From Karalla daura (Eukaryota > Chordata > Actinopteri > Chaetodontiformes > Leiognathidae), in contig CM055188.1 in the NCBI GenBank assembly GCA_029224185.1, forward strand, positions 13,305,997 through 13,369,996: 64,000 nucleotides of DNA, given 5' to 3'. Positions 26,806 through 39,455 of this stretch are shown here, one piece after another. Made by a program: the position numbers and the translations under genes. The notes under the pieces are model-generated. The model was given only the letters and a program-made list of their open reading frames with translations. It had not been told where the DNA came from and did no database searches. Position 1 is the stretch's first letter. Each line of letters starts with the position of its first letter.

Positions 26806-29800
26806 TGTCAGCGATGTTCAGCACTGAATTGGTAAGGAGTAAGGATGCAAATAAGCACTAAATGGCTTCTTGGGCAGTATTTTTGCCTGCTGTTTCCATA
26901 AATTATCTGTTTGTCTGTCTATGTGTTTTTTGTCTATATGTGAAAGCTGAGTTTTAAACATGACTTAAACCAGTGTTTGAGGTTCTTCGTCTCCTGTCTT
27001 CCTGGTTTTCTTCTTGCTCCATAATTCTTGTCTCTGGTTGATATCAGCCGCAGCTCTGCTATGTTGCCTGTCTCTGAGTCAAACAATCAATAAAAATCAA
27101 AGAGGGAGCAAAAAGGAGGAAAAATTATGAAACTCATTCTAAATAAATATTGGGCAATTTATCCATTTATTCCAGAGGATTTCCAGAGAGTGAACTGGAA
27201 GCTCTGATACCAAACATATGTAGTTCTTTACATCACCCAAAATCCATTTAATTTAGCCCAGATTACAGATTTTATATTGGCAACAAATTAGTCCAAATGA
27301 GCAACATGAGCATTAATGTGGGAAACTTTCCTTCCAGTCACCTCAGGTAATAACACCAACAACACCATGTGGCTCATTTGTTCATTTATGATCAAACAGA
27401 ACAAGGTTTACCACATTTAATGACACAAAGTGCACAGCAGATGCCTGAATGTGTGAACAAAAGTTCGCTTGCACGTTGTCTCACATTGTAAGACTTTTTA
27501 AATGAGAAATCTGAACCATAAGCCCAATTACCAAAACGATTCTTTTAGATGTGGTCACTGACCTGGCAGAAACATAACCGGATTACAGTTAAAAAGTGGA
27601 AGAAAATATGTGATTAATATGCAAACGCAGTAAAACTGGAGGAGGTATGTGATGGATTGTGGAGCAGTAACCCTGGACAAAGTTGCTCAGGTCTGGAGCT
27701 CTCAGTGGGAACACAAGCCTTCCGGGTGTGTTCAGTCCTCTCATGGGACACACACACGCACAAATGCTCTTGCAAGCTTTCCCGAAACATCATTGTTAAA
27801 TCGTGTAATAGGGGCGACCATTAAAGTTGTATTCAATGAAGTTAAGCCCTGTTAAACAAGCCTCCCTTTTCAGCGTCGGAGATGGAGGGCATATGTTTCT
27901 GATTACGTCCAAGCGGGGAAACACAATAGCCCTCTTCAACCGGGTTCTTGATCCTGTTCACTCGGATTCGGCCTGACACTTTGCCACAATTCCCGGCCAC
28001 AAACAGCGACAACGAAACTCGAGACCTCCAAACAATCCATGTTTCTGCTTTACTACAGATTTCTGGGCTTGAGAAGGCGCACCACAGAGTTCACTACGGC
28101 GTAATGTGATTATGGGCTCCGTGGGCCAAAGGCCGAGTAGGGATGGCGGTGGCACTGGGCCAGCAGGGCTGCATTATGGAATAACATGGAGGACCCGAGC
28201 CCGCCAGGTCTATTTTGGGAAGAAAGGCACTGTGAGCTTCATCATCCACTGCCCATAAAACCATTGATGGTACAATTTAGTTCAATATCGTGGATCCAAT
28301 TGATTCGTTTCTTCCCTGTCACTGTTCAGAGATGAAGAATGATACTTCAGCTGACTTCATACCTCTCTGCTCTAATCAGAGGATTCACCACTTCAGGGAC
28401 CGAAACCAGCTGTCACTCCTGGTGACTGTAGAAGACTGTGACAACTTCAGTCACTGCAGAAAATGTTTTTATTAGGACTTTGTTCGTCTATCAAGAGCAT
28501 AGGAATAAACTTTAGGACTTCTGTGACATATCAGAGGCACCAAGTGTGCAGAGAATGGAGGCGAAGGTGAATGGATGGGACAAGAACACACCAATGAAAC
28601 ACCAGCACAATGGCATCAAAATGTTAATGGAGCACCAAAAAAAACCCCACAAATCATCAGATAAATGTCAGCTTAAAATGAACAAAAACAGCAACTTCAG
28701 CATTAGTCTTTCCTACAAGAAGATGGAGGTCCTTTCCCATTTCTGATCATTGGTAACTGTTAATTTCCTCCAAATTTCCTAATATTGAATTAGAAGTGAG
28801 GTTAAACATGATGTTATGCCCCAACTGCCAGATTGTTTTCTTGAGCTTCATGTGCATTAGTTCTTTACAAAACGAACTATGTAAATGTTGATCTCAGAAT
28901 AATGTAACACTGAAGACGTTAGGTTTTGTAACGTTATCGCCAACAGCAGAGCCTCCAAACCTTTGTGTTTCTCCTTAAACAATCCCATCCCCTGATGAAA
29001 AAAACAAAAACATACAAGAAAGCATACCATGAAGTCAATTTCCCAATTATGTTTCATTTCCCGTCGAGCCAACACACTTTTGCACCATCATAAATCATAG
29101 GAAATATCAGTCACCATAAATCATACGTGCAGATTTAAATCAGCTGTTTGTATAATCCAGAGCCTGTATCTCAGATGGGCTAATGTGTGGAAATGTGTGA
29201 TAATTAAAGCCAGGTGCGCTCTCTGTGGGGAATACTGTTTCCCAATGTCCATTTAACAACAGTCGACTGCAGAATGATGCAGCTGTGCCCACTGGGCTCC
29301 AGTAGCGCCAGTGATGTGTGGACCATGGGACCATTTTGTCTGGACTTCAGGGTTTTCTACCCTTTCAAGGTTTTGGACAAACAATTGTTAAAATAATAAT
29401 GGAAATACATGTGATTGCAGCTCACCTTGCAGCTGTTTGCAGGTCCCTGATCTCTTCTGGAGGACTTCAGTGGAAGTTTTCATCTAGCACCATGATCAGG
29501 TTATCTTTAGTTCAGTTCATGTCAACTTCACCTCAAGTGCCAAATCAGAACAAATGTTGTCTCTGACACTTACATATAGAGGAGGTCTGTGCCAAAATCT
29601 TTATTGATCAAAGCACCAACAGAAATCCCACATGAGCTGCGGTTGGAGACTGCAGAGGAAAAACTTCACTTTAACAGGCAGAGACCTTGAGCAGATGTAA
29701 AGCGGGCAGACATCTCCCTTGACTGATTTATGACAAATTCCTGGAAAACCAAAGATGAATATAGTAGCAAGTGTTAAGCTTGGAAATGCACAAAGCAATG

Positions 29801-31014
29801 AAACTTTACGACCAGATAATATCACTTTTCCAATCACATGGCATTTTGATTCCTCTGTGTTTGTGCTGTACATAGAGGGATTTGACAATAAAAATAAATA
29901 AAATCTTTGAATATATGGTACAGTATTGGTGATTATTACTCATGAAAATTACATGTATATAACCATCCAATCATATATATGTGTATGATGTTCAGTGTGT
30001 GTTAAGCTCACACTATCTCTGCAACAGCTGAGTGTTTTGTCCCTCTGGACTTGTCACCCATCTCTTCGTAGCCTCAGGTACATAGTGGTGATACTCCTGT
30101 TACTGTTGGAGTCCAAATGTCATCCCTATCTGTTTAAATAATTTATAATAAACTTACTAAAAGAAGCAATATGTCAACATGGATGCTGATCCCAGGGTTG
30201 GGGCTGGAATTTTTAAAGTGGGTCTCAGGCTGGGAAAAAAAATAACGCTGTGAATAACTCTTATCTGTAACTGGCGTTTCTTGTACACAGCTAAATTTAG
30301 CTCTGTCAAGTCTGAGTGAACGGGTTCCTTCCCACATCTGAAAAGAATGAGCTGTTTGTCGACCAGCACACAAATCACAAACGCTTTCAATCACAGTCAG
30401 TGAACAAACACATTTTTCATTTTATTCAAAGACAAAGAAAATATAAATCAGGAGTTTTACGTCTAGAAGTGATAATGGAAAGTGCAGCCATGGCTTGACT
30501 TACAATATGTATTTTTCTTTCATTGTGTGTTAATGAGAAAAACGGAGGTTGTGCAGCTGCTGAGCGACACATCACCTCCTCAGCAGTTATGTTAAGTGTT
30601 TCACTAACTCAACAGTCTTGGATTAAAGCATAGACTTCGTACTGCAGATCTTCCAGAGCTCCAGTCCTCAAACTCTATCTCAATTCATCCACCCAGACAT
30701 GAAAGCTAACATTTCCACAATTTCCCTGCACTTTGTAACCCCGCAATGCCTCAGCCCTGCTTAGCACTGTTATTTATTTTATTGCTCTGATTAAAGGAAG
30801 CTCTAATCTCACTCAAGAGGCCATATTTTGGGTAAGCCTTAATCAGAATAAGATGTGGAATATTCAGATTGATTTACCTCGCAACCCAATCTGCAAGTTA
30901 TTACTGCAGTAGAAACAGCAATATTTCAATTAACAACATTGTTCACAGAAGTATTATGTATGGAGGTATCCCTCCATACTGCTTTCTAGTCAACAGTGCT
31001 GTGTGGTTCTACTG

Positions 31015-31245
31015 GTGCAGGTATGATGACACGCCATCACAGGTCACACACACACACCATTCACTCTCCGTCTCACACACTGGCCCATCTAGAGTCTCGA
31101 ATCAACCTAAACATGCATGTTTTAGGACTGCGGGTGGAACTGAAATACCAGTAGCCAAGGGGAGAGCACAACAATCTCCTGGGACTCGAGGGGTCTTCTT
31201 TCTGTGAGGCTATAGCACTATACCACTCAACCTACCATGACAGGA
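31015..31245 (-). mobile_element. tRNA-derived SINE relict
   Basis: Minus-strand landmarks are present: CACCATTCACTCTCCGTCTCACACACTGG, TAGAGTCTCGAATCAACCTAAACATGCATGTTTTAGGACTGCGGGTGG, then CTGTGAGGCTATAGCACTATACCACTCAACC, which is the reverse complement of the tRNA-like head. This is one of the better preserved copies here. Confidence 0.6.
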
Positions 31246-31544
31246 AACAGTCTTTGGCATTAGACACTTCTTGTGTGATAAAATCAGGGAGACACGACTG
31301 GAGTGGCCTCTGGACAATGTTTTCAATTTAAATAGGTATCTTAACATGTTTGCTGTCGACCATTTGTGTTTACCGTCCATGTGCATCTCTTATTTGGTGG
31401 CTTGTAACCCAGGAGTAGAGTGAGGCCATAATTTAATAATTATCTAGTATCTGTTCTCAGGTCAATATTCTGAATAATGCTGTTCATTCAAACATTTTTA
31501 TAATCACGTGCTTATGTTCATGTCTAAAGGTGAAGCAATGTTTT

Positions 31545-31860
31545 TTTGCAGGACACAGATGCACACAGCCAACTGGCCATTACACTGGAGCCAAAACTTG
31601 CATTTCCTCACCTGACCACTGGACGCTCACCCCAAAGCTGAATCATTCCCCATAGGTGCCCATGTTAAAATGTCCAACTTTCAAGAGGAAACCATCATGG
31701 CCTGATATGATAAAACTAACATCCCTGGTAATGACAAGTGGACTAAAAGTTATTTATATGTTGTTTGTGAATGTCACTATCAAAAAGTCTCCAATGCTTC
31801 AAGCTCTGCATCATTGAGGGTGTGGCTGTGCTCCTAAACTTGTAAACAACAGAAACTGTC
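31545..31860 (+). repeat. Possible dispersed repeat relict
   Basis: CTGACCACTGGACGCTCACCCCAAAGC...CATTCCCCATAGGTGCCCATGTTAAAATGTCCAACTTTCAAGAGGAAACCATCATGGCCTGATATG resembles a non-coding fish repeat (ccatgttaaaatgcccaactttacagc). Low certainty. Otherwise unassigned intergenic sequence. Confidence 0.3.
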
Positions 31861-34074
31861 AAATGAGATGTGCTCATATTTATCACAAAGCTCCAACTGT
31901 CAGTAATGCCTCAAGTGGGACATTTTGATAACTATTGAATAAAGGCTGCAAAGTGTAACCACTTAAAAGACCTCACGTAGATATCACTTTACATGGATTT
32001 TTTTTTGTTTCAGATTATTTTTGGTGATTTTTATGATCAGTGTTGTGTAAGGTTAGAGCCATGACTTTGCTGCAACTTTTGCCCTTTGCAACTTTCCTCG
32101 TTGGCCTTAACGAACCTGTGGAAAAGAAAGATGTGGTGAGTTTTAAAATCACTCACAGCTTCAGTATGAAACTTTTTAGGATGCTGACAGAAAAATCTCA
32201 GCTTTTTGCTTCTGTGGTTGTTGTTAATACATGAAAAAAGAAAAAAAACTTCTCAACTGTCTACTCAAGAAATTAACATATTCCAACTGTCAAATGAGAA
32301 TTTACAAGAGAAAAAGAAGAAATAATAATCATAGTCTGAAAATGAGCTGAATTATAAAATGACGTAAAGTGATTTAAGGTCAGGAATAAAATCTGTGTGT
32401 ACAAACACAGAGAGATTGCTCAGTAGGAAATTGTTTATTTATTATTATTGTTTATTTTAATAATCTTGTATATAATTGTGTTTTATGACTCAACTTAGTT
32501 ATCAAGATTTCATCAATCTCTGAATGTCTGCTCTAAAAAACTTGATGGGGTCATTTCAAACATTTTAGTAGTTTTCCAGCATTTTGGGGGGGTGGGGGAT
32601 TATTTGGAACATATTTTTTGAACAAATGTTTTTTTTTATGCCACTTTCTTAAATGTTTCATGTTTCTACAAACAAGAAACAGAACATTTTGAGGAGCACT
32701 AAAAAAAGAAATCCTGGCAAATGCACATTGGGTTTTCTTTGTTTAGAATTGCTGCATCCTGCCTCATTTCTCTCGCTCTTTAATATTTGAGCTTTCCAAT
32801 TGAGTTGCTATAAAAGATTTCTAAAAGAAACTCAGCATTGATTAATCCAGATCCTTACTAACAAAACTGACACTGTCACGTCTGAAGTGTGATGCCACTA
32901 AACAACATTTTTTCTGATTTTGGTGACAACATTTAGTGTTTGTGTTGAAATATGACATAATCAACAGCAGACAACAGCAGGAAAGTGCCACAGTTAGTCA
33001 TAGTTCACACTAATCCTTTTGAGTGTTGAAAAAAGACAAGGATCACATGAAGTAACGCATAGATACATAACCAGGTTGCTGTGTGCTGTATAAGGGTGGA
33101 AATACCTTTTTAATAACTATTAAGTCATTTTCATCCTGACTCCTGGTTATATTCAACCAAACCAAATCAAACACATTCACTCTTGGGCTGAATTATTATT
33201 TGGCTTCTGAACATCCCACAAATTCCTCTGATAGTTTAGTCTACAGAGTCCTAGGGGGCAGTGGTTCAGACTGATGGGAGTTTGGAGCTGGCTCAATTAG
33301 ACATTTTTTATTGAAGAGTCGTTTATGCAACTTTCCCACATTTGGATCAGGTCAAATTAGCACTTCATCACTGGCCAGTATTTATACATCAGAAATTCTT
33401 TACATGCTTCATAAAAAAAAGGTCCTGGATAGGAACGTGAGTTGTTGTACTTCATTGAACTTCATTACACGGGCAAAGGCACAATGGCAGATATGTGTTG
33501 GGAAAAAAGGGTATTTTTTTGAATATACTTGACTTAAGTTTCAACAGCAACTTTTTACACCAGTCAGGACAAAGATACAAATATGAGGCGAGCAAACAAT
33601 AAGCAGTAAAAAATACAATAACTCAGTCTCTTTTTTTTCAATCAGACCTCACATAGAGTCTCTGTTATTTGGTTATTTTTGGCTTTGTTTGGATTCATGT
33701 TGCTCATCTCCACCAACATCATCATCACCTCTGTGAGTTTATCTGTGTTTAGTCTCTGACAGCAACTGATGGGATGTGGTATGCAGTCTGAGAGTCCACT
33801 TGAGCATGAAGAGTTGTGTCTGTTGCAAAGCATTGAGCACTGTGGCAGAGTTTCCTATTCTAGGTTTGATTGTACTATCAGCAAACAAATATGCAGCTTA
33901 GGCACCATCTTCTTGCTTCCCAGGGCTGTAAAAAACTCAGAATTGACACTTGAATACCAAATCAACTCTTGATTTTGTGTTGGCTTTTCAAATAGAGTGA
34001 AATTCATATGTGAATTAAAGGAGGACATTTCAATGCATTTCAAAGAGATTCTTCTCCATCATTTAGATGTAGCG

Positions 34075-34938
34075 TTTAATAATAAATCTGTGTTTCAAGG
34101 TGATTCTTGCACATTTGGCGTGTTAAGGTTAGGATTACATTGAATATGCAATAGACAACAATGTCAGTGCTTAGAGACATTACATTACATCCCCCACACA
34201 GAATAACAAAAGTACCATCTCTGGAATAACACTAAATAGTTTGTTTTTTTCTTTGAAAATTATGGTTAAACTATGCTTTTTGCTTGACTAAGCATTATCC
34301 AAACAGTTGCACACCAATCTGAGTTAAAAGAGCTTCTTTACTACTATAGTTCATGGTCACTGTCTTGATATTGAGTTTCCAGTATGGGAAATGATTGGGA
34401 CAGACTCTAAGATCTTGAGAAATTGCACAATTATTACGTATTATTGAATGCATAGGGACAATGGGGAATCCATTAATTTTCTTTTTATCCAAGTTCTGCT
34501 GTGGGGGTCTGCTGGAGCCGATCCCATCATTGACTGGGCGAGAGGCACGACATACACCCTGGCAGACCAAAAATCCATTGCAGGATACACTCTCTCTCGC
34601 ACACATACAAAATTAACACAACTTTCCCTCTCACTCTTGAATCTAGGGGCAATTTGGACTTCCAGTTGTCCAGGTTTTTAGACTGTGGTGGGAAACTGGA
34701 GAAACTGTAAAAAAAACCCACACAGATACAGATGTGATGCTTATGATCTAATGATTGCTTATACTACTAAATGAAATATATGCTAGAATTAATATATTCT
34801 CTCTGGTGTGTGACTGAGTTGATTTTCTTTGAAGTGCATTGATTTTAAGTCCTCCTCCGTCGTGGGTGACGAATGGAGGCCGACTTAGAAGATTCAGAAT
34901 TTCGCACAACCCTGGCGTATCTGTCTCAGCTCTCTTTG
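34075..34938 (-). other. gdf5: Probable gdf5 3' UTR with candidate polyadenylation signal
   Basis: The 3' UTR should run leftwards from the stop at 34939. The first plausible signals on the minus strand are ATTAAA at 34080-34075 and, further away, AATAAA at 33312-33307. I see no coding sequence here. The end point is a guess from signal position only. Confidence 0.3.
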
Positions 34939-35930
34939 CTACCTGCAGCCACATGACTCCACCACCATGTCCTCATACTGCTTGTAGACGACATTGTTGG
35001 CCGAGTCAATGTAGAGGATGCTGATTGGGCTCAGCCGTGTGGGGACACAGCAGGTGGGTGGCGTGGACTCGGGGTCCATTGAGTTCATCAGCGTCTGGAT
35101 GATGGCGTGGTTGGTGGGCTCCAGGTGGGAGCGGATGGGGAAGTCGCAGACGCCATCGCAGTGAAAGGCCTCATACTCCAACGGCGCAATGATCCAGTCG
35201 TCCCAGCCCATCTCCTTGAAATTTACATGCAGTCGTCTCCGGTGGCAACGTGGCCGCGTCTGTGCCTTCGCCACTTGATGCTGGGGGAGGGACTGTGGGG
35301 GCGGCGGTGGCTGCTGCAGTGTTTTTTTTGCCGCCCTCGCTGCAGGCGCGCGGCGCATGCGGCGCTGGGTGAAGAGGTATTCGTAGACGGTTTTGTTGTC
35401 ATAGCCCGAGCGCGCTTTGATCTCGTTGTAGAAAAGGTCGCGCTTCTTGCTTTTGCCGAATGCCAGGAAGAACGCCTTTTCCTTGTTGGTCCTGCCGGGT
35501 CGGGCGAACCCTAGAGCACGCAAGTCCACAGGGCGGCCGCCTCGGTGCTCCAGGGCCTCCAGCTCAAAGCAGAGCTGCTGCGAGGGCTGGTTCTGCTGGT
35601 TCTTGGAGGCCTTGAACACTTTCCATATGTCAAACACCTCCCACCTGCTGGCGAACAGGCCTCCGCTAAGCAGATCCTCCACGGGTTTGGTCTGGATCAG
35701 AGCCGCTTGTTGTTTACCTGAAGCACAGGTGTACAGCTTCAGGCACGGGGAAGAGCCTCCGCCAACACTCCTTCCTGCTCCATCCAAGGACGTGGATCCC
35801 AGCAAGGATCTGCGGGGGTCAGAGAGGCGCTTCCTCATGATGCGGAGCTCCGCCCCCAAGAGCCCGTCTCGCTCCAGAGAGCTGACATTGAAGTGATACC
35901 TCTGCCGCCTGAGCTGAGGCCCGCGCTCAT
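34939..35930 (-). CDS. gdf5: Growth/differentiation factor 5, coding exon 2 (prodomain and mature ligand)
   Basis: The exon begins after a pyrimidine-rich tract and CAG acceptor (AG at 35932-35931). It completes the Asp codon of ...KGQ|DERGP and ends at TAG 34941-34939, giving residues 256-585. Prodomain hallmarks include RYHFNVSSLERDGLLGAEL, RWEVFDIWKVF and KKRDLFYNEIKARSG. A furin-type site RRMRR lies at 445-449, so the mature chain is 450-585. Its seven cysteines (484, 513, 517, 549, 550, 582, 584) have the cystine-knot spacing, with the CC pair and terminal CGCR. Residues such as MDPESTPPTCC and IDSANNVVYKQYEDMVVES favour GDF5 over GDF6 or GDF7. The mature part is about 136 residues against about 120 in human, because of a Gln/Pro-rich N-terminal extension. 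No frameshift or missing key residue is seen, so the gene looks functional. Confidence 0.97.
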
Positions 35931-36537
35931 CTGCCAGGGAGAAAAGAGAGAGAGAAACACTGAGACATGAATGCAAACTGACTGAGGTCATCACACTTGG
36001 AGAATCAGAAACAATATCGAAACATGCTCCGCAAATTCGTGTACTCTAAATTCTTAGAGTACAACATCCTCTGTCTGTCATCCAAAGCAAACAATGAAAA
36101 ATGAAATATAAAATGAAATATAAGTGAATACACAAGACTTAGAAGGAAAGGAAAGGCAAGGCGGCAATAACAATACACAGTCCTCACACATAGGCACAAA
36201 GACATCAGGAGGAATGAATTGAATAGTGTGGTGTGTAATGTTTTCTTTTGTTGTCAGTGAGGGAAACCAGTGAACTTCCACGTCCAAATGAAATCCAGCA
36301 ATGAGAGGCACATACACACACCAGCAGGAGCAGATCTCTCAAGTCTGCTCCCTGTTTCTCACGTCATTCCCCCTCCCTCCTATCCAGGACTTTAGCATGC
36401 ATTGAAAAGTACATTAGAACCAGACAGGGAGACCACATTGGACTGTAAACAGGCCTGTTATTATGGACCTGCAGCTATTCACTGCCGATAGACGGTTAAC
36501 TAGCATCTGCTGTAGAGGAAACAAATCGACAACACTG

Positions 36538-36582
36538 ACACACACACCTCTAGACACACATAAACACACACACACACACACA
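36538..36582. repeat. CA-rich microsatellite in the gdf5 intron
   Basis: Short CA tracts within intron 1 of gdf5. Confidence 0.85.
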
Positions 36583-37059
36583 ACCTGGCTCTCTGTGGAG
36601 GATCAGGTTAAAACACAGACTAAGAAGAAATGACAACTTTTTCTGTCACTAATTTCAAACAGGAAGGAATTTATGTTTAGATGATCTTTCAAGAGTTTGC
36701 TTTTATCGCCACAGTCTATCTATTAAAGTCAGGCATATGATATGAAAATTCATTTCTAAGCAGTCCACACAGCCAGCAGTTTAGTGGCTGCAACTGGCTG
36801 CATGTAATTCAGCCTAACGCAACACTGATGGTGGTCAGATATTTGCATGAAAGTGTAATGTGTACAAAATTTCTGTTTTTGAGGAAGAGCTAAATGCGGT
36901 TGAAACATAGAGAGAACAATTATGTGACAAAATACCATCCTGCAAAGTTTAAAAAAGAAAATATCTGAAAACCTGTTGAATGGAAATCAGTCAGGAATGT
37001 TACAGAAGTCCAGTGAGGCATGTTGTCAGATGTAAGTCTTAGTTCACTCAGGAGCTCTT

Positions 37060-37330
37060 AATGCTGAATTCTGATTGCTTTTGACACAGATCTGATTTTT
37101 TTGTTTGCCTGATCACATTACTTTTCAAAGCCATATAAAATGTGACATGACTGCTCAGATAATGGGCGCACTGCAAAAAATCTGTTGTGGACCTGCTCTG
37201 AAAGCGACCCAGGTGCGATTTTAGGAGATCAGATTTCATGCGACGAATGCTGTTCACACGGTCATGAAAAAATCGGAGGCAAAAATATCAGATTTGAGTC
37301 ACATTGTACTGCTGTGAGAACACAGAGATC
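37060..37330. repeat. Probable non-autonomous DNA transposon relict
   Basis: Several copies of a CAGATYTGATTT-like or AGATCAGATTT-like word, with GGTCATGAAAAAATCGG and GACCCAGGTGCGATTTTAGGAGATCAG, resemble a hAT-type non-autonomous fish element built from repeated (A)GATC(A)GATTT motifs. Terminal inverted repeats and the target duplication were not located. Confidence 0.35.
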
Positions 37331-37894
37331 AGTGTGGATAAGTCAGGTCCACACTGAGGATGCACAGATATAGCAGGGCCTCATCAGCCCAACACTGGTA
37401 AAAAGAATGGTGTGAGTGGATAAAAAGGACTTTGGGAAGAGTTTAGGAACAATAAGGGCACCTAGCACAAATCTTTGTGAAAAACCTTTGCAAAGAAACT
37501 GCTGTTAGGGCAGAGCAGAAGTCTTAGGGCATGGAAAGGAACGGCTGCATACGCTTGAATAGGAAGAAAACCAGCCTTTCGTTTTGACCTTGAGATAGAT
37601 TTAGAAGTTGTTGTTTTTTCAGTAGTGGCTGAAATGAAAGAGTCTGTTATCAGAAAATGCAAAGAAACATTTTTGACATGTAAGACTGGAATGGTAATTG
37701 GAGTTTGAATGGGAAGCAAAGGGTCTTAGTGGTGAGAGTGTGGAGTCATCACCCTCTTGATCAGAAGAGTTACAATATAAACAGACAGAGTTTGGTCCCT
37801 GCATAGATCTATGGATCTCTAGATTTATACCATTTTAGACTCAACCTGAATCATCATTTACCATGGCTCTGCCTAACACCTGTTACTAACTATG

Positions 37895-38130
37895 CATGCT
37901 CATTCGCCCAGCTGGTAGGGGAAGATGGCTGCCCACTCTGAGCTTCGTTCAGCCCAAGGTTTCTGCCTGTTAAAATAAGTCACTGTCACTAACTGCAGGC
38001 TCATATGTGGCAGTGTTGGGCTCTGTTAGTTTGTTCAATGCTTAAAAAAGATTTGGTTGAGGGCAGTTTAATGTAAAGAGTCTTGAGATAAATTATGAAA
38101 TGGCACTTTAAATAAAGTTGGAGCAAGTTT
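37895..38130 (+). repeat. Dispersed teleost repeat fragment
   Basis: GGGGAAGATGGCTGCCCACTCTGAGCTTCGTTCAGCCCAAGGTTTCTGCCTGTTAAAA...GTTGGGCTCTGTTAGTTTG...AATGTAAAGAGTCTTGAGATAAATTATGAAATGGCACTTTAAATAAAGTTG follows a very common fish repeat 3' end (cgaggtttcttcctgttaaaa ... ataaagcgccttgag ... gctatataaataaaattg). Confidence 0.55.
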
Positions 38131-38442
38131 TTTTACCATGAAAGGAGAACTTGTGAGATGGTGAATGACAGTGGGAAAAATGAGCAAGTAGATGACTGGA
38201 GAGCATCTGAATTTCAGGATGTTGCGTGTGTTAGATATTCATAACCCTGAGCTGGTATCTTTTCTTTAAAGCCACTTTGAGGATGAAACTTTGTGGATCA
38301 CATTCAAAACAGCAGAAAATTATGTAAGCTCAACCTATACGATGTACAGAAGTCTGCCACTGGTTTAACATGCATAGTTCACACCAAAAAACAGAAGTCA
38401 TCACAGCTGTGGAGAAAAGACCCTGAGAGACAGGAAAAGAAG

Positions 38443-38460
38443 AGAAAGGAAAGGAAAGGA

Positions 38461-38548
<88 letters not shown>

Positions 38549-38553
38549 AAAAG
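38443..38553. repeat. (GAAA)n array in the gdf5 intron
   Basis: GGAAA units grade into about 23 perfect GAAA units. All-purine on the plus strand, so on the gdf5 sense strand it is a long pyrimidine tract. Confidence 0.95.
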
Positions 38554-38942
38554 AATTTGCTAATATGAATAGCTGAGAAAGAAGGATGTACCAGGCCATT
38601 AGTTACACCTTTGTCGAGTCTTCAGTGTGTGAGTGTGTGTGTCTGTGTGTGTGTGCATGCATGTGGTGTGGAGGGGGGGGGGGTCGCTGGCGATTTACTG
38701 AGGAGATGCTAAACAAATAAAGTCCAAATTAAAAGTACATTAAGTGGCTGAAATGTAAACCTTTAGCGTGGCTAGAAATATTCAGCTCTGGTCATTTAAA
38801 CATTGTTTTAAACAGTTTTACACAGTAAAGATAACATTACACAGGGGGCCGCCCTGCTTGTGGCTGCAGGGACTGTTTATTTACCCTCCTGTGGCCGTAT
38901 ATCACTGAAGCTGCAGCACCGCAGATGACCGACCAGATGGCT

Positions 38943-38945
<3 letters not shown>

Positions 38946-39012
<67 letters not shown>
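38946..39012. repeat. (CA)n microsatellite in the gdf5 intron
   Basis: An uninterrupted CA tract of about 33 units. Confidence 0.95.
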
Positions 39013-39014
<2 letters not shown>

Positions 39015-39382
39015 CTATCGCATTTACAATAACTAAAATGCAACAAGCACACACACACATACTTTAATACACAAGTATAAAAATATACATTAGTGGAATG
39101 GTGAGGTCATTTCCTTAGTTGCTATATTATGTCCTTGTATCAATGTTAACTTTTAATTCTGGCTTGAAATCATCTGTACTGAGTCATCGTCCTCTCATCT
39201 TAAGAAAATTTTCATTTTTTCTGCATTTTCATTTATTTATTCACTTATCTGTTTACTTGCTTATTCCTAGATGCTGTTGTTTACTTGGTACTTGTTTCCT
39301 CACTACAAATTGTTGAAAGTAAGACCAAACCTTTTTGGTCTTCAGTGACTTCTAAGTCTGTTAGCCCCCCCTCTGTTGAGAA

Positions 39383-39385
<3 letters not shown>

Positions 39386-39453
<68 letters not shown>

Positions 39454-39455
39454 CA
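39386..39455. repeat. (GT)n microsatellite ending in GCGCGC
   Basis: A GT tract of about 30 units followed by alternating GC. With the CA tract 370 bp to the left it makes an inverted pair. Confidence 0.95.

Larger units (their letters stand above)
24294..34074. other. Gene-free interval downstream of gdf5
   Basis: It contains the GGA tract, a CA array, the repeat at 26.5 kb, the 34-bp palindrome at 26.77 kb, a SINE relict at 31.0 kb and AT-rich unassigned sequence. Segments at about 28.0-28.26 and 29.14-29.35 kb are repeat-free and of higher complexity. No exon is firmly supported. Confidence 0.55.

Noticed and set aside
33249..33256. Second CTCF-like site (AGGGGGCAG core)
   Set aside because: Only the right half of the consensus fits. 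The same partial match occurs near 50468 on the minus strand.
35107..35896. Plus-strand open frames of 135 and 149 codons
   Set aside because: Antisense shadows of gdf5 exon 2.
35931..35994. Open frame extending exon 2 of gdf5 upstream to a Met
   Set aside because: This is intron sequence read through. The CAG acceptor and homology fix the exon start at 35930.
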